Both the position numbers and the translations under genes were made by a program. The notes beneath the pieces were generated by a model. The model saw only the letters and a program-made list of their open reading frames with translations. It was not told the origin of the DNA and made no database searches. A stretch of DNA of 7,360 bases from Lentzea sp. (GTDB lineage Bacteria > Actinomycetota > Actinomycetes > Mycobacteriales > Pseudonocardiaceae). The stretch spans positions 1 to 7,360 of the forward strand of contig JASLAV010000706.1 of the NCBI GenBank assembly GCA_030146905.1, in the 5' to 3' direction. Shown here piece by piece: positions 1-7,360 of the stretch; position 1 is the stretch's first letter, and each line of letters starts with the position of its first letter.

Positions 1-1
1 C

Positions 2-757
2 AAGCCGCTGCGCGAGGTCATGTGGGGCGACGACGCCGCCCTGCTGGACCGGACCGAGTACACCCAGCCCGCGCTGTTCGCGATCGAGGTCGCGCTGTAC
101 CGCCTCGTGCGGTCGTGGGGCGTCGAGCCGGACTTCGTGACAGGCCACTCGATCGGTGAGATCGTGGCGGCCCACGTCTCCGGTGTGCTGACCCTGGCCG
201 GAGCGGCGGAACTGGTCGCCGCGCGCGGCAGGCTGATGCAGGCGCTGCCGCCGGGCGGTGCGATGGTGTCCGTGCAGGCCACCGCGGACGAGGTGCGTCC
301 GCAGCTGACCCCCCGCGTGGGGCTGGCCGCGGTCAACGGCCCTGACGCCGTTGTGCTGTCCGGCGCGGAGGACGACGTCCTCGCGCTGGCCGCGCGGTGG
401 TCGGAGCGCGGGCGCAAGACCAAGCGCCTCACCGTGAGCCACGCCTTCCACTCACCCCTCGTGGAACCGGTGCTGGAGGAGTTCCGCCGCGTCGCCGCGC
501 GGATCACCTACGCGGCGCCGGCGATTCCGCTGGTGTCGAACCTGACGGGTGTCCTCGCGACGTCCGAGCAGCTCCGCTCACCCGAGCACTGGGTGCGGCA
601 CGTCCGCGACGCGGTGCTGTTCCACGACGGCGTGCGGTACCTGCGTGAGCAGGGCGTGACCCGCATGGTCGAGCTCGGCCCGGACGGCGTGCTCGCGGCG
701 ATGGCGCAGAACTGCCTGCCCGACAGCGAGCAGCTCGTCCTGCCGACCCTGCGCAAG
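2..757 (+). other. Acyltransferase domain of first module, N-terminus outside window, malonyl-type
   Basis: This domain selects the extender unit and loads it onto the ACP of its module. The window opens after the N-terminal GQGSQ strand; comparison with the second AT suggests roughly 45 residues are missing. The nucleophile is Ser50 in GHSIGE (codon 149..151). The conserved Arg lies in AARGRLM, and the substrate-pocket motif is HAFH (440..451). The segment TEYTQPALFAIEVAL and Ile after the nucleophile also fit malonyl-specific ATs; methylmalonyl ATs typically show GHSQG and YASH. The domain ends near LPTLRK. Malonyl-CoA use is a motif-based inference with high support. Confidence 0.93.
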
Positions 758-3700
758 GGCAGGCCGGAAGCAGACACGCTGGTGCTCGCGCTGGCACGGC
801 TGCACACCGCCGGTGTCACCGTCGACTGGCCCGCGTTCTTCGCCGGCACCGGTGCTCGCCGCACCGAGCTGCCCACCTACGCGTTCCAGCACGAGCGGTT
901 CTGGCTCGACCCGGTCGCGAAGACCGCGGACCTCGCCTCCGCGGGACTCGACGCGATCGCGCACCCGGTGTTGAAGGCGGCGCTGTCGTTCGACGGCACC
1001 ACGGTGCTGACCGGCCGGCTCGACGAGGCCGAGCTGCCGTGGCTGGCCGACCACCAGGTCGGCGGTGCGGTGGTCGTTCCCGGGACGGCGCTGCTCGAAC
1101 TCGCCGCCCGCGCCGGTGAGCACGTCGGCCGGCCTGGCGTCACCGAACTGCTGCTGCTCACGCCGATGGTCGTCCCCGCCGGTGACGTGCTGGACGTCCA
1201 GGTACGGGTGTCGGCGGACGGTGCCCTCCGGATCGTGTCGCGTGCCGCGGGGCAGGGGGAGTGGACCACCCACGTCACCGGCCAGGTCGACGGTGCCTCC
1301 GGCACCGGGTCCACCGCGGTGCAGTGGCCGCCGGTCGGCTGCGAACCGGTCGACCTGGACGCGTTCTACTCCGGGCTGGCTGAGCGGAACCTCCGGTACG
1401 GCCCTGCCTTCCAGGGCGTGCGGCGCTTGTGGCGCGGCGACGGCGAACTCTTCGCCGAAGTGCGGCTGCCCGAGCAGAAGAACGACGACTACCTGCTGCA
1501 CCCGGCACTGCTGGACGCCGTTCTGCAGCCACTGGCCGCCGGTGAGCTGCTGCCCGACAGGGGAACGGCGCGCTTGCCGTTCTCCTGGACGGGTGCTCGC
1601 GTCCACGCGGCCGGCGCGTCGGTGCTGCGGGCTCGGCTGACCAGGCTCGGCCCCGACACCGTCCGGTTGGCCGCATGGGACGGCGAGGGCACCCCGGTCC
1701 TCGACGCCGACTCGGTCGTGTTGCGGCCGGTGTCCGGCGCCCAGCTGCGCGACGCCGTGGCAGCGGACTCGCTGTACCGCGTCGAATGGCGGCCCACCAC
1801 CGTCGTGGCCCCTGCTTCCCCGCAGGGCACCACGCGGCGGCTGCCCGTCCAGACCGAGGGACCGCTGGCGCGTCGGGTGCGTGAGGGACTGGCCTGGGCG
1901 CTGACCACCGTGCAGGACTGGCTGGCACGTGAGCGGAGCGGTTGCCTGAGCATCGTCACCGGGCCCGGCCCGGTGGGCGCTGCCGTGCAAGGACTCGTGC
2001 GCTCGGCGCAGACCGAGCATCCCGGTCGCTTCCAGCTGATCGAGGCTGACGGCAGTGCCGCCTCCGAGGCACTGCTGCCGTCCTCGGCCGGTGCACCCGA
2101 ACCGCAGATCGCCCTGCGCGAAGGTGAAGCGCTGGTGCCGCGCCTCGTGCGCCACACCGTCGCGTCCGCCGTGGGGGAAACCAAGTGGGACAACGGGTCA
2201 CTGCTCGTCACCGGTGCCGGTGGAGTCGTGGGTTCCGCCCTGACCCTGCACGCCGTGACCACCTACGGGATCGGCGACGTCGTCCTGGTGAGCCGTCGCG
2301 GCGAACGGGCGCCCGGCGTCGCGCGGCTGGCCGACCGGCTGCGAGCGACGGGTGTCTCGGTCACGGTCGAGGCCTGTGACGTGGCGGAGCGATCTCAGGT
2401 GGAAGGCTTGCTGGCTCGCGTCCCGAACCTGCGTGGCATCGTCCACGCGGCCGGGACGGTGGCCGACACGGTCGTCGAAACGCTCACCACCGAAGGCATC
2501 GAGGCCGTTCTCACGTCCAAGGTGGACGCGGTCAGCCACTTGGACGAGCTGAGCAGGGGACTGGACCTGAAGTGGTTCGTCGTCTGCTCCTCGGTCGCAG
2601 GGTGGTGGGGCACCGCGGGTCAGGCCAACTACGCCGCCGCGAACGCCTGCCTGGACGCGATCGTCCGCGACCGCGCCGCCGCCGGGTTCCCGGCGCTCGC
2701 ACTGGCCTGGGGCCTGTGGGAAGAGCGCAGTGAGCTCTCCGGACACCTCGGTGACGCCGACCTCCGGCGGATGGCCGGCGTCGGCATCGCACCACTGTCC
2801 ACAGCGGACGCCGTCGCGGCGTTCGACAGCGCGCTGCGCTCCACCGAACCGGTGCTGGTTCCCGTCCGCCTGGACGTCCGGTCCGTCACCGGGCAACCCG
2901 TGCCGCTGCTGGCCGACCTCGTTCGCACGCCGGCCGTGGCCAAACCCGCCGCGACCGCACCGGAGACCTCCGGTGGTGCGTTCGGTCACCTGACCGCGGA
3001 CGAGCTGCGGGCGGAGCTGACCAGACTGGTCCGCACCGGCGCCGCCACCGCACTGGGCCACGCCCAGCTGCGCGACGACCAGGTCGAGCAGCCGTTCTCC
3101 GCGCTGGGAATGGACTCGCTGACCGCACTGGAACTGCGCAACCGGCTCAGCGAGGCGACCGGCCTGCGCCTGCCGCCGACCCTGCTGTTCGACCGGCCCA
3201 GCCCGCTTGAGGTGATCGAGCACCTGGTGGAAGAACTTTCGACCGAGAAGGACACCACTGTGACCCAGGCGGTTCAGCCGACCGAACCCGACGCGGCCGA
3301 GGACGACCCGATCGTGATCGTCGGCATGGCCGCCCGTTACCCCGGTGGTGTCAGCTCGCCGCAGGAGCTGTGGGACCTGGTCGCCACCGGGACCGACGGG
3401 ATCACCGCGTTCCCGGACGACCGCGGCTGGGACCTCGACACCCTCTTCCACGACGACCCCGCCCACCGCGGCACCAGCTACACCCGTGAAGGCGGTTTCC
3501 TGCACGACGCCGCCGACTTCGACGCCTCGTTCTTCGGCATCGCGCCCCGCGAGGCGCTGGCCACCGACCCCCAGCAGCGGCTGCTGCTGGAGACCTCGTG
3601 GGAGGCGCTGGAGAACGCGGGCATCGATCCGCTGTCGGTGAAGGGCTCTCGCACCGGCGTCTACGCCGGCGTGATGTTCCACGACTACTCCACCCGCGTC

Positions 3701-6700
3701 CGGGACGTCCACGACATCCCGGACGGCATGGAGGGGATGCTGACCCTCGGCAGCCACGGCAGCGTCGCGTCCGGCCGCATCTCCTACGTCTTCGGCCTGC
3801 AGGGGCCCACGATGTCGGTGGACACCGCGTGTTCGTCCTCCCTGGTGGCCCTGCACCTGGCCGCACAGGCGCTGCGCAACGACGAGTGCTCGATGGCGCT
3901 GGTCGGCGGCGTGTCGGTGATGTCCACCCCGATCACCTTCGTCGAGTTCAGCCGCCAGCGCGCACTGGCCGCCGACGGGCGGTGCCGGGCGTTCTCCGCG
4001 GACGCGAGCGGGACCAGCTGGGCCGAAGGCGCGGGAATGCTCGTGGTGGAACGGCTCTCCGACGCGAAGCGCAACGGGCACCGGGTGCTCGCGGTGGTCC
4101 GCGGCAGCGCCGTCAACTCCGACGGTGCCTCCAACGGCCTCACCGCGCCGAGCGGTCCGGCTCAGCGCCGGCTCATCGAGCAGACGCTGGCGGACGCGCG
4201 GCTGGTCGCGTCCGACGTGGACGTGGTCGAGGCGCACGGCACGGGCACGGCCCTGGGCGACCCGATCGAGGCGCAGGCGGTGCTCGACACCTACGGACAG
4301 GACCGCGACCGCCCGCTGTGGCTGGGCTCGCTGAAGTCCAACACCGGTCACACCCAGGCCGCCGCGGGCGTCGGCGGGATCATCAAGATGATCATGGCGA
4401 TGCGGCACGGCGTGCTGCCGAAGACCCTGCACGTGAGCAAGCCGTCACCGCACGCGGACTGGGCTTCGGGATCGGTCGAGCTGCTGACCGAGGCGCGTCC
4501 GTGGCCGGGAGGAACCCGCCGAGCCGCGGTGTCGTCGTTCGGCATCGGCGGCACGAACGCCCACGTGATCCTCGAAAGCCCCGCCGAAGAAAACCTCGCC
4601 GAGGCCTCCGTCCCGGCGCCCGAACCGCGAGCAGGGGCGATCACGCCGTGGGTGCTCAGCGCCAAGACCCCGGCCGCGCTGCGAGCCCAGGCGGTCAAGC
4701 TGGCGGACTTCCTCGGCCGGGAGCCCGGCCACGACGACGGCGCCATCGCGGCGGCACTCATGAGCCGGTCGCGGTTCGACCAGCGCGCCGTCGTCCTCGG
4801 TGGCGATCGCGACTCGTTGCTGGAGGGCCTCACCGCCGCGGCACGCGGTGACGACGCGCCGAACCTGGTCGTCACGGCCGAAAAGCACACGGGCGAGACC
4901 GCCTTCCTGTTCGCCGGTCAGGGCAGCCAGCGCCCCGGCATGGGCCGCGAGCTGTACGAGGCGTTCCCACCGTTCGCGGCCGCGTTCGACGAAGCGGCAG
5001 AGGCACTCGACCCGCTGCTCGGCGTCAGCCTGCGCGACCTGGTCTTCACCGGCGACAGCCTGGACCGGACCGAACACGCGCAGCCTGCGCTGTTCGCGCT
5101 CGAGGTCGCGCTGTTCCGCCTCCTCGAGGCCTGGGGGGTGCGGCCGGACCGCGTGGCCGGGCACTCCATCGGCGAGATCGCCGCGGCCCACGTGGCCGGC
5201 GTCATGTCCCTGCGTGACGCCGCGACGCTGGTCGCCGCTCGCGGCAGGCTGATGGGCGGACTGCCGGGAGGCGGCGTCATGGTCGCCGTGGAGGCTGCCG
5301 CCGCCGAGGTGACCGAGCTGCTCGCCGGTCGCGAGAACGAGGTGGGGATCGCCGCCGTCAACGGGCCCAGGGCTACGGTCCTGTCCGGTGCCGCCGACCC
5401 CGTGCAGGCGATCACCGAGGAGCTGCGGTCGCGCGGTCATCGCACGAAGGCGCTGAGGGTCAGCCACGCGTTCCACTCGCCCCTGATGGCTCCGATGCTG
5501 GAGCAGTTCCGGGACGTCGTGTCCCGCATCGAGTTCTCGGCGCCGCGCATCCCGATGGTGTCGACGCTGACCGGCCAGGCCGCCGGTGCGGGCGACTTCA
5601 CCACCGCGGAGTACTGGGTTCGCCACGTGCGCGAGTCGGTCCGGTTCCAGGACGCCGTGCGCACGCTGGAAGCCGGTGGGGTCAGCACCTTCGTGGAGCT
5701 GGGCCCCGACAGCGTGCTCTCGGCGATGGCATCGGCGAGCCTATCCACGCCGGCGGCGTTGCTGCCGGTGCTGCGCAAGGACCGGGTGGAACCGCGAGCA
5801 CTGCTGGACACCGTCGCGAAGCTGTTCGTCCGCGGCATCTCCGTCGAGTGGGCCGCTGTTCTGGGGAAGGCCGAGCGGGCTCACGTGGAGCTGCCGACCT
5901 ACGCCTTCCAGCGACAGCGCTTCTGGCTCGACACCCCGCGTACCGCCGGGAGCGTCGCGGGTACCGGCCTCGGTGAGGTCGGGCACCCGTTGCTGACCGC
6001 GTCGATGTCCCTGGCCGGCAGCGGAGCCACCGTCCTCACCGGACAGTTGTCCACCGCACGCCCGGCCTGGACCGACGGCCACCGCGTCGGTGGTGCCGCC
6101 GTGGTGCCCGGTACGGCCCTGCTGGAGATGGCCGCCAAGGCCGGTGAGCAGGTCGGTTGCCCGCGGGTGGCGGAACTCGTTTTCCGGGCCGCGGTGGTGC
6201 TCCCGGCAGAAGGCACCCTGGACGTCCAGATCGAGGTGTCCGCGCCCGAGGGCGACGGCAGCCGTGCCCTCACCCTGCACTCGCGGACCTCGGCCGACGC
6301 GCCGTGGACCGCGCACGCCACCGGTCGCCTCGTCCCCGCCGCACCCGGCACGGGGGAGAACCTGACCGAATGGCCGCCCGCGAACGCGCAGCCGGTCGAC
6401 CTCGACGGGCTCTACCCCCGTCTCGCCGGGGACGGCCTGGGCTACGGACCTGACTTCCAGGGCGTCCGCAGGGCCTGGCGTCGTGGGAGCGACGTCTTCG
6501 CCGAGGTGACCCTGCCCGCGGCGTTGCAGGACGAAGCCGGCCACTACCTGGTGCACCCCGCGCTGCTGGATTCGGCGTTGCACCCGTTGCTGGCGGACGC
6601 GCTGCGCCTGCCGTTCTCGTGGGCGGGGGTGGAGGTCCACGGTCCCGGTGCCGCGTCGCTGCGGGTTCGCCTGCGGGACGAGGGACAGGATTCCTTCAGC

Positions 6701-7360
6701 ATCGCCGCCTGGGACAACGTGGGCATGCCGGTGCTCTCCGCCGACGAGCTCGTCGCGCGGCCGGTGGTGCGCGAGCAGCTGCAGGTCATCGCCGCCGCAC
6801 AGGCGGCGGAAGTCCTGTTCCGGATCGACTGGACGGCACCGGAGAAGCTGTCCGGTGCACGGGGAACCGGACACCTCACGCTGACCGTCGACAACGGTGA
6901 CCCCGCGCTGCCGCTGCCGCGGCGGGTGCGGACCGCGCTGGACACGGCGCTGGCCTCGGTGCGGAGCTGGGTGGCGCAGGACCACGAGCCCGGTGCCCGG
7001 CTGGTCGTGCTCACCCGAGGAGCGGTGGACGGCGACCCGGTCGCGGCGGCGGTGTGGGGTCTGGTGCGCTCGGCGCAGACCGAACACCCCGGCATGCTCC
7101 AGCTGATCGACCTCGACGGCACGGCCGCGTCCGACAAGGCCTGGCGGGAGCTGGTCGGCACGGACGAGCCGCAACTCGCGGTGCGCGGCGGCCAGGTCCG
7201 CGTGCCGAGGCTGGCCGGTGCCGGAGCCGCCGGGCCGTCCACCTCCACCGAGTGGCGTGGCGGTTCGCTGTTGGTCACCGGTGCGGGCGGAGTCGTCGGT
7301 TCCGCGCTGACCCGGCACGCCGTCCGTGAACACGGGGTCCGGGACGTGGTGCTGCTGAGC
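2..7360 (+). CDS. Modular type I polyketide synthase, internal fragment (AT-DH-KR-ACP / KS-AT-DH-KR)
   Basis: This is one open frame of 2453 codons with no stop, running off both edges, so neither start nor end can be assigned. It encodes a multimodular assembly-line PKS that extends an ACP-bound polyketide chain in the cytoplasm. Domain order by residue (codon 1 at position 2) is: AT 1-252, DH 321-577, KR 590-959, ACP 1001-1079, KS 1101-1525, AT 1633-1926, DH 1995-2256, KR 2270 to the edge. Catalytic motifs are present in every complete domain: AT GHSIGE, DH HxxxGxxxxP, KR Lys/Ser/Tyr/Asn, ACP GMDSL, KS DTACSSS. Both modules look malonyl-specific and process to the alkene level, which predicts a diene. 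No in-frame TTA codon occurs in the fragment, so this part offers no target for bldA-type control. The family assignment is certain from the motifs. The product and the gene name cannot be recognised from this fragment. Confidence 0.97.
758..910 (+). other. Post-AT linker of first module
   Basis: About 51 residues join the AT to the DH and end in ELPTYAFQHERFWLD (866..910). This is the conserved YxFQxxxFW segment that in known modules wraps back over the KS-AT linker and the KS. It is the standard boundary marker between AT and reductive domains, and I see nothing unusual in it. Confidence 0.88.
962..1732 (+). other. Dehydratase domain of first module, catalytic residues intact
   Basis: This is a double-hotdog dehydratase that removes water from the beta-hydroxyacyl-ACP made by the KR of the same module, giving an alpha,beta double bond. 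It starts at HPVL and runs about 257 residues. The catalytic His351 (codon 1052..1054) sits in WLADHQVGGAVVVPG, matching HxxxGxxxxP. The LRYGPAFQG motif is at 1391..1417. The second catalytic residue, Asp505 (1514..1516), is in HPALLDAVLQP, with the usual Gln four residues later. All landmarks needed for activity are present. The KR follows almost directly, leaving no room for an enoylreductase, so the double bond should persist. Confidence 0.92.
1769..2878 (+). other. Ketoreductase domain of first module, active, ambiguous stereotype, compact structural half
   Basis: This NADPH-dependent domain reduces the beta-ketoacyl-ACP to a beta-hydroxyl. The structural subdomain begins at SLYRVEW and includes GLVRSAQTEHPGRF (1994..2035). 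The catalytic subdomain begins at LLVTGAGGVVGS (2201..2236), a GxxGxxG loop that differs from the common TGGTGxLG. Catalytic residues are Lys840 (2519..2521), Ser864 (2591..2593), Tyr877 (2630..2632) and Asn881 (2642..2644), with the usual spacing. Stereochemical marks conflict: after HAAG the motif reads TVAD, keeping the last Asp of the B-type LDD, while Trp869 (2606..2608), eight residues before Tyr, is the A-type Trp. Gln three residues before Tyr would fit A1 rather than A2. The region between the YRVEW strand and the WLARER helix is only about 41 residues, clearly shorter than in the standard domain. Ketoreduction is well supported; the hydroxyl configuration is not decidable by eye. Confidence 0.9.
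3002..3238 (+). other. Acyl carrier protein domain of first module
   Basis: This four-helix carrier domain of about 79 residues holds the growing chain on a phosphopantetheine arm. The attachment residue is Ser1039 (codon 3116..3118) in SALGMDSLTALELRNRL, which matches the conserved LGxDSL motif. Downstream LFDRPSP corresponds to the usual FDHPTP. The first helix includes LVRTGAATALGH. It follows the KR directly, after a linker rich in Ala, Pro and Thr (about 2880..3000), so the first module is AT-DH-KR-ACP in its visible part. Confidence 0.94.
3239..3301 (+). other. Inter-module ACP-KS linker with RBS-like sequence and in-frame GTG
   Basis: About 21 residues, rich in Thr, Asp and Glu, connect the ACP to the KS of the next module on the same polypeptide. 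The length is normal for an intra-protein linker, and no coiled-coil docking helix is seen. The purine-rich stretch AGAAGGA (3246..3252) lies seven bases before GTG 3260..3262, which is in frame. This resembles a ribosome binding site and start codon, but the reading frame passes straight through without a stop. I treat it as linker and raise the alternative as a finding. Confidence 0.75.
3302..4576 (+). other. Ketosynthase domain of second module, complete and active-type
   Basis: This condensing domain of about 425 residues accepts the chain from the upstream ACP and joins it to malonyl-ACP by decarboxylative Claisen condensation. It starts at DDPIVIVGMAARYPGG and ends at FGIGGTNAHVILE. The acylation Cys1277 (codon 3830..3832) is in VDTACSSSLVALH. 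His1412 (4235..4237) is in VEAHGTGTALGDP, and His1450 (4349..4351) is in KSNTGHTQAAAG. The Cys replaces neither Gln (loading KSQ) nor Ser, so this is an extension KS. Small departures from the usual sequence are KSNTGH in place of KSNIGH and LGSHGSVASGR where GNxGSVASGR is typical. Neither touches a catalytic residue. Confidence 0.96.
4577..4897 (+). other. KS-AT linker of second module
   Basis: About 107 residues form the adaptor between KS and AT. It begins with a Glu/Ala/Pro-rich loop, followed by the conserved PWVLSAKTPAALRAQA (4646..4693), then the short helices LADFL and SRSRFDQRAVVLG. This is the usual structured linker of cis-AT modules, and its composition is ordinary. Confidence 0.88.
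4898..5779 (+). other. Acyltransferase domain of second module, complete, malonyl-type
   Basis: This domain has about 294 residues, starting at TAFLFAGQGSQRPGMG (4898..4945). Nucleophile Ser1722 (codon 5165..5167) is in GHSIGE, and AARGRLM with the conserved Arg follows. The specificity motif is HAFH (5465..5476). TEHAQPALFALEVALF upstream also fits malonyl-CoA selection. It closely parallels the first AT, with a shared SHAFHSPL block and similar flanks, so both modules should add an unbranched two-carbon unit. A single CTA leucine codon at 5741..5743 is a rare codon in this otherwise GC-ending gene. Confidence 0.95.
5780..5932 (+). other. Post-AT linker of second module
   Basis: About 51 residues end in ELPTYAFQRQRFWLD (5888..5932), the counterpart of the linker in the first module, with the same length and the same YAFQxxRFWLD core. 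It marks the boundary between AT and DH. Confidence 0.88.
5984..6769 (+). other. Dehydratase domain of second module, catalytic His and Asp present
   Basis: This domain of about 262 residues starts at HPLLTASM. Catalytic His2027 (codon 6080..6082) lies in HRVGGAAVVPG, matching HxxxGxxxxP. LGYGPDFQG is at 6437..6463. Asp2190 (6569..6571) is in HPALLDSALHP, with His four residues later in place of the Gln of the first DH; both residues are common there. The stretch just before the catalytic His reads AWTDGH, whereas the first DH has WLADH, the usual form, so Gly replaces the usual Asp immediately before His. The domain is probably active, with slightly less certainty than the first DH. The partial KR follows directly and no enoylreductase lies between them. 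Confidence 0.88.
6809..7360 (+). other. Ketoreductase domain of second module, partial (structural half and NADPH loop)
   Basis: The domain begins at EVLFRIDW and includes LVVLTRGAV (7004..7030), then WGLVRSAQTEHPG (7055..7093), hallmarks of the KR structural subdomain. The catalytic subdomain opens with LLVTGAGGVVGSALTRHAV (7268..7324), the same loop as in the first KR, and the window ends at DVVLLS. The catalytic Lys, Ser, Tyr and Asn and the stereotype residues all lie beyond the edge, so activity cannot be confirmed here. The structural half is short in the same way as in the first module. Confidence 0.88.

Noticed and set aside
1732..1770. Possible enoylreductase between DH and KR
   Set aside because: Only about 12 residues separate the end of the DH from the KR structural start, far too few for an enoylreductase domain of some 300 residues.
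1988..2040. DNA similarity between 1988..2040 and 7055..7107, and between 211..238 and 5228..5255, as possible repeats or recombination sites
   Set aside because: These encode conserved motifs (GLVRSAQTEHPG of KR; LVAARGRLM of AT) in paralogous modules. The similarity breaks up outside the motifs, so module homology explains it without a repeat element.
578..2155. Minus-strand open frame of 525 codons
   Set aside because: It is antisense to AT, DH and KR, with low-complexity composition and no motif. The + strand reading explains every base with conserved PKS motifs.
2198..4432. Long minus-strand open frame of 744 codons
   Set aside because: It lies wholly opposite the KR, ACP and KS domains read on the + strand. 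Its translation is Arg, Gly, Gln and His rich with no recognisable domain. Long antisense frames are expected when codon third positions are almost all G or C.
3598..4851. Plus-strand open frame of 417 codons in another phase
   Set aside because: It overlaps the KS and KS-AT linker out of frame and is extremely Arg and Gly rich. The KS catalytic motifs are in the other frame.
5741..7333. Minus-strand open frame of 530 codons
   Set aside because: It is antisense to the second AT, DH and KR, of the same character as the other antisense frames, with no known fold or motif.

Overview
The window is a single, uninterrupted piece of a giant modular type I polyketide synthase (PKS) gene on the + strand. 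It is read in the frame whose codons begin at position 2. All 2453 codons (2..7360) are free of stops, and the gene has neither its start nor its end here, so this is an internal fragment. The sequence is very GC-rich, with G or C at nearly every third codon position. This codon use and the domain sequences point to a high-GC actinomycete; the exact genus cannot be read from the window.

Layout, left to right. The first module is partial: the acyltransferase (AT, lacking its N-terminus) 2..757, post-AT linker 758..910, dehydratase (DH) 962..1732, ketoreductase (KR) 1769..2878 and acyl carrier protein (ACP) 3002..3238. A short linker of about 20 residues leads into the second module: ketosynthase (KS) 3302..4576, KS-AT linker 4577..4897, AT 4898..5779, post-AT linker 5780..5932, DH 5984..6769, and KR from 6809, cut off at the window edge just after its nucleotide-binding loop. 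There is no enoylreductase between DH and KR in the first module. The visible part of the second module has the same order.

How the parts work together: both ATs carry malonyl-CoA signatures (GHSIGE and HAFH). The two DHs keep their His and Asp catalytic residues, and the first KR keeps Lys, Ser, Tyr and Asn. Each module is therefore expected to add an acetate unit and process it to a double bond. Two such modules in a row on one polypeptide predict a conjugated diene segment, as in polyene macrolides or other polyene-containing polyketides. That product class is an inference from two modules only.

The less ordinary details are in the reductive domains. The first KR carries both a B-type mark (the last Asp of the LDD motif) and the A-type Trp. 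Both KRs have a short structural subdomain and the same TGAGGVVGS dinucleotide loop. The second DH has a Gly where Asp usually precedes the catalytic His. A ribosome-binding-site-like sequence followed by an in-frame GTG lies exactly at the boundary between the modules. There is no intergenic DNA, and I saw no RNA gene, mobile element or CRISPR array.
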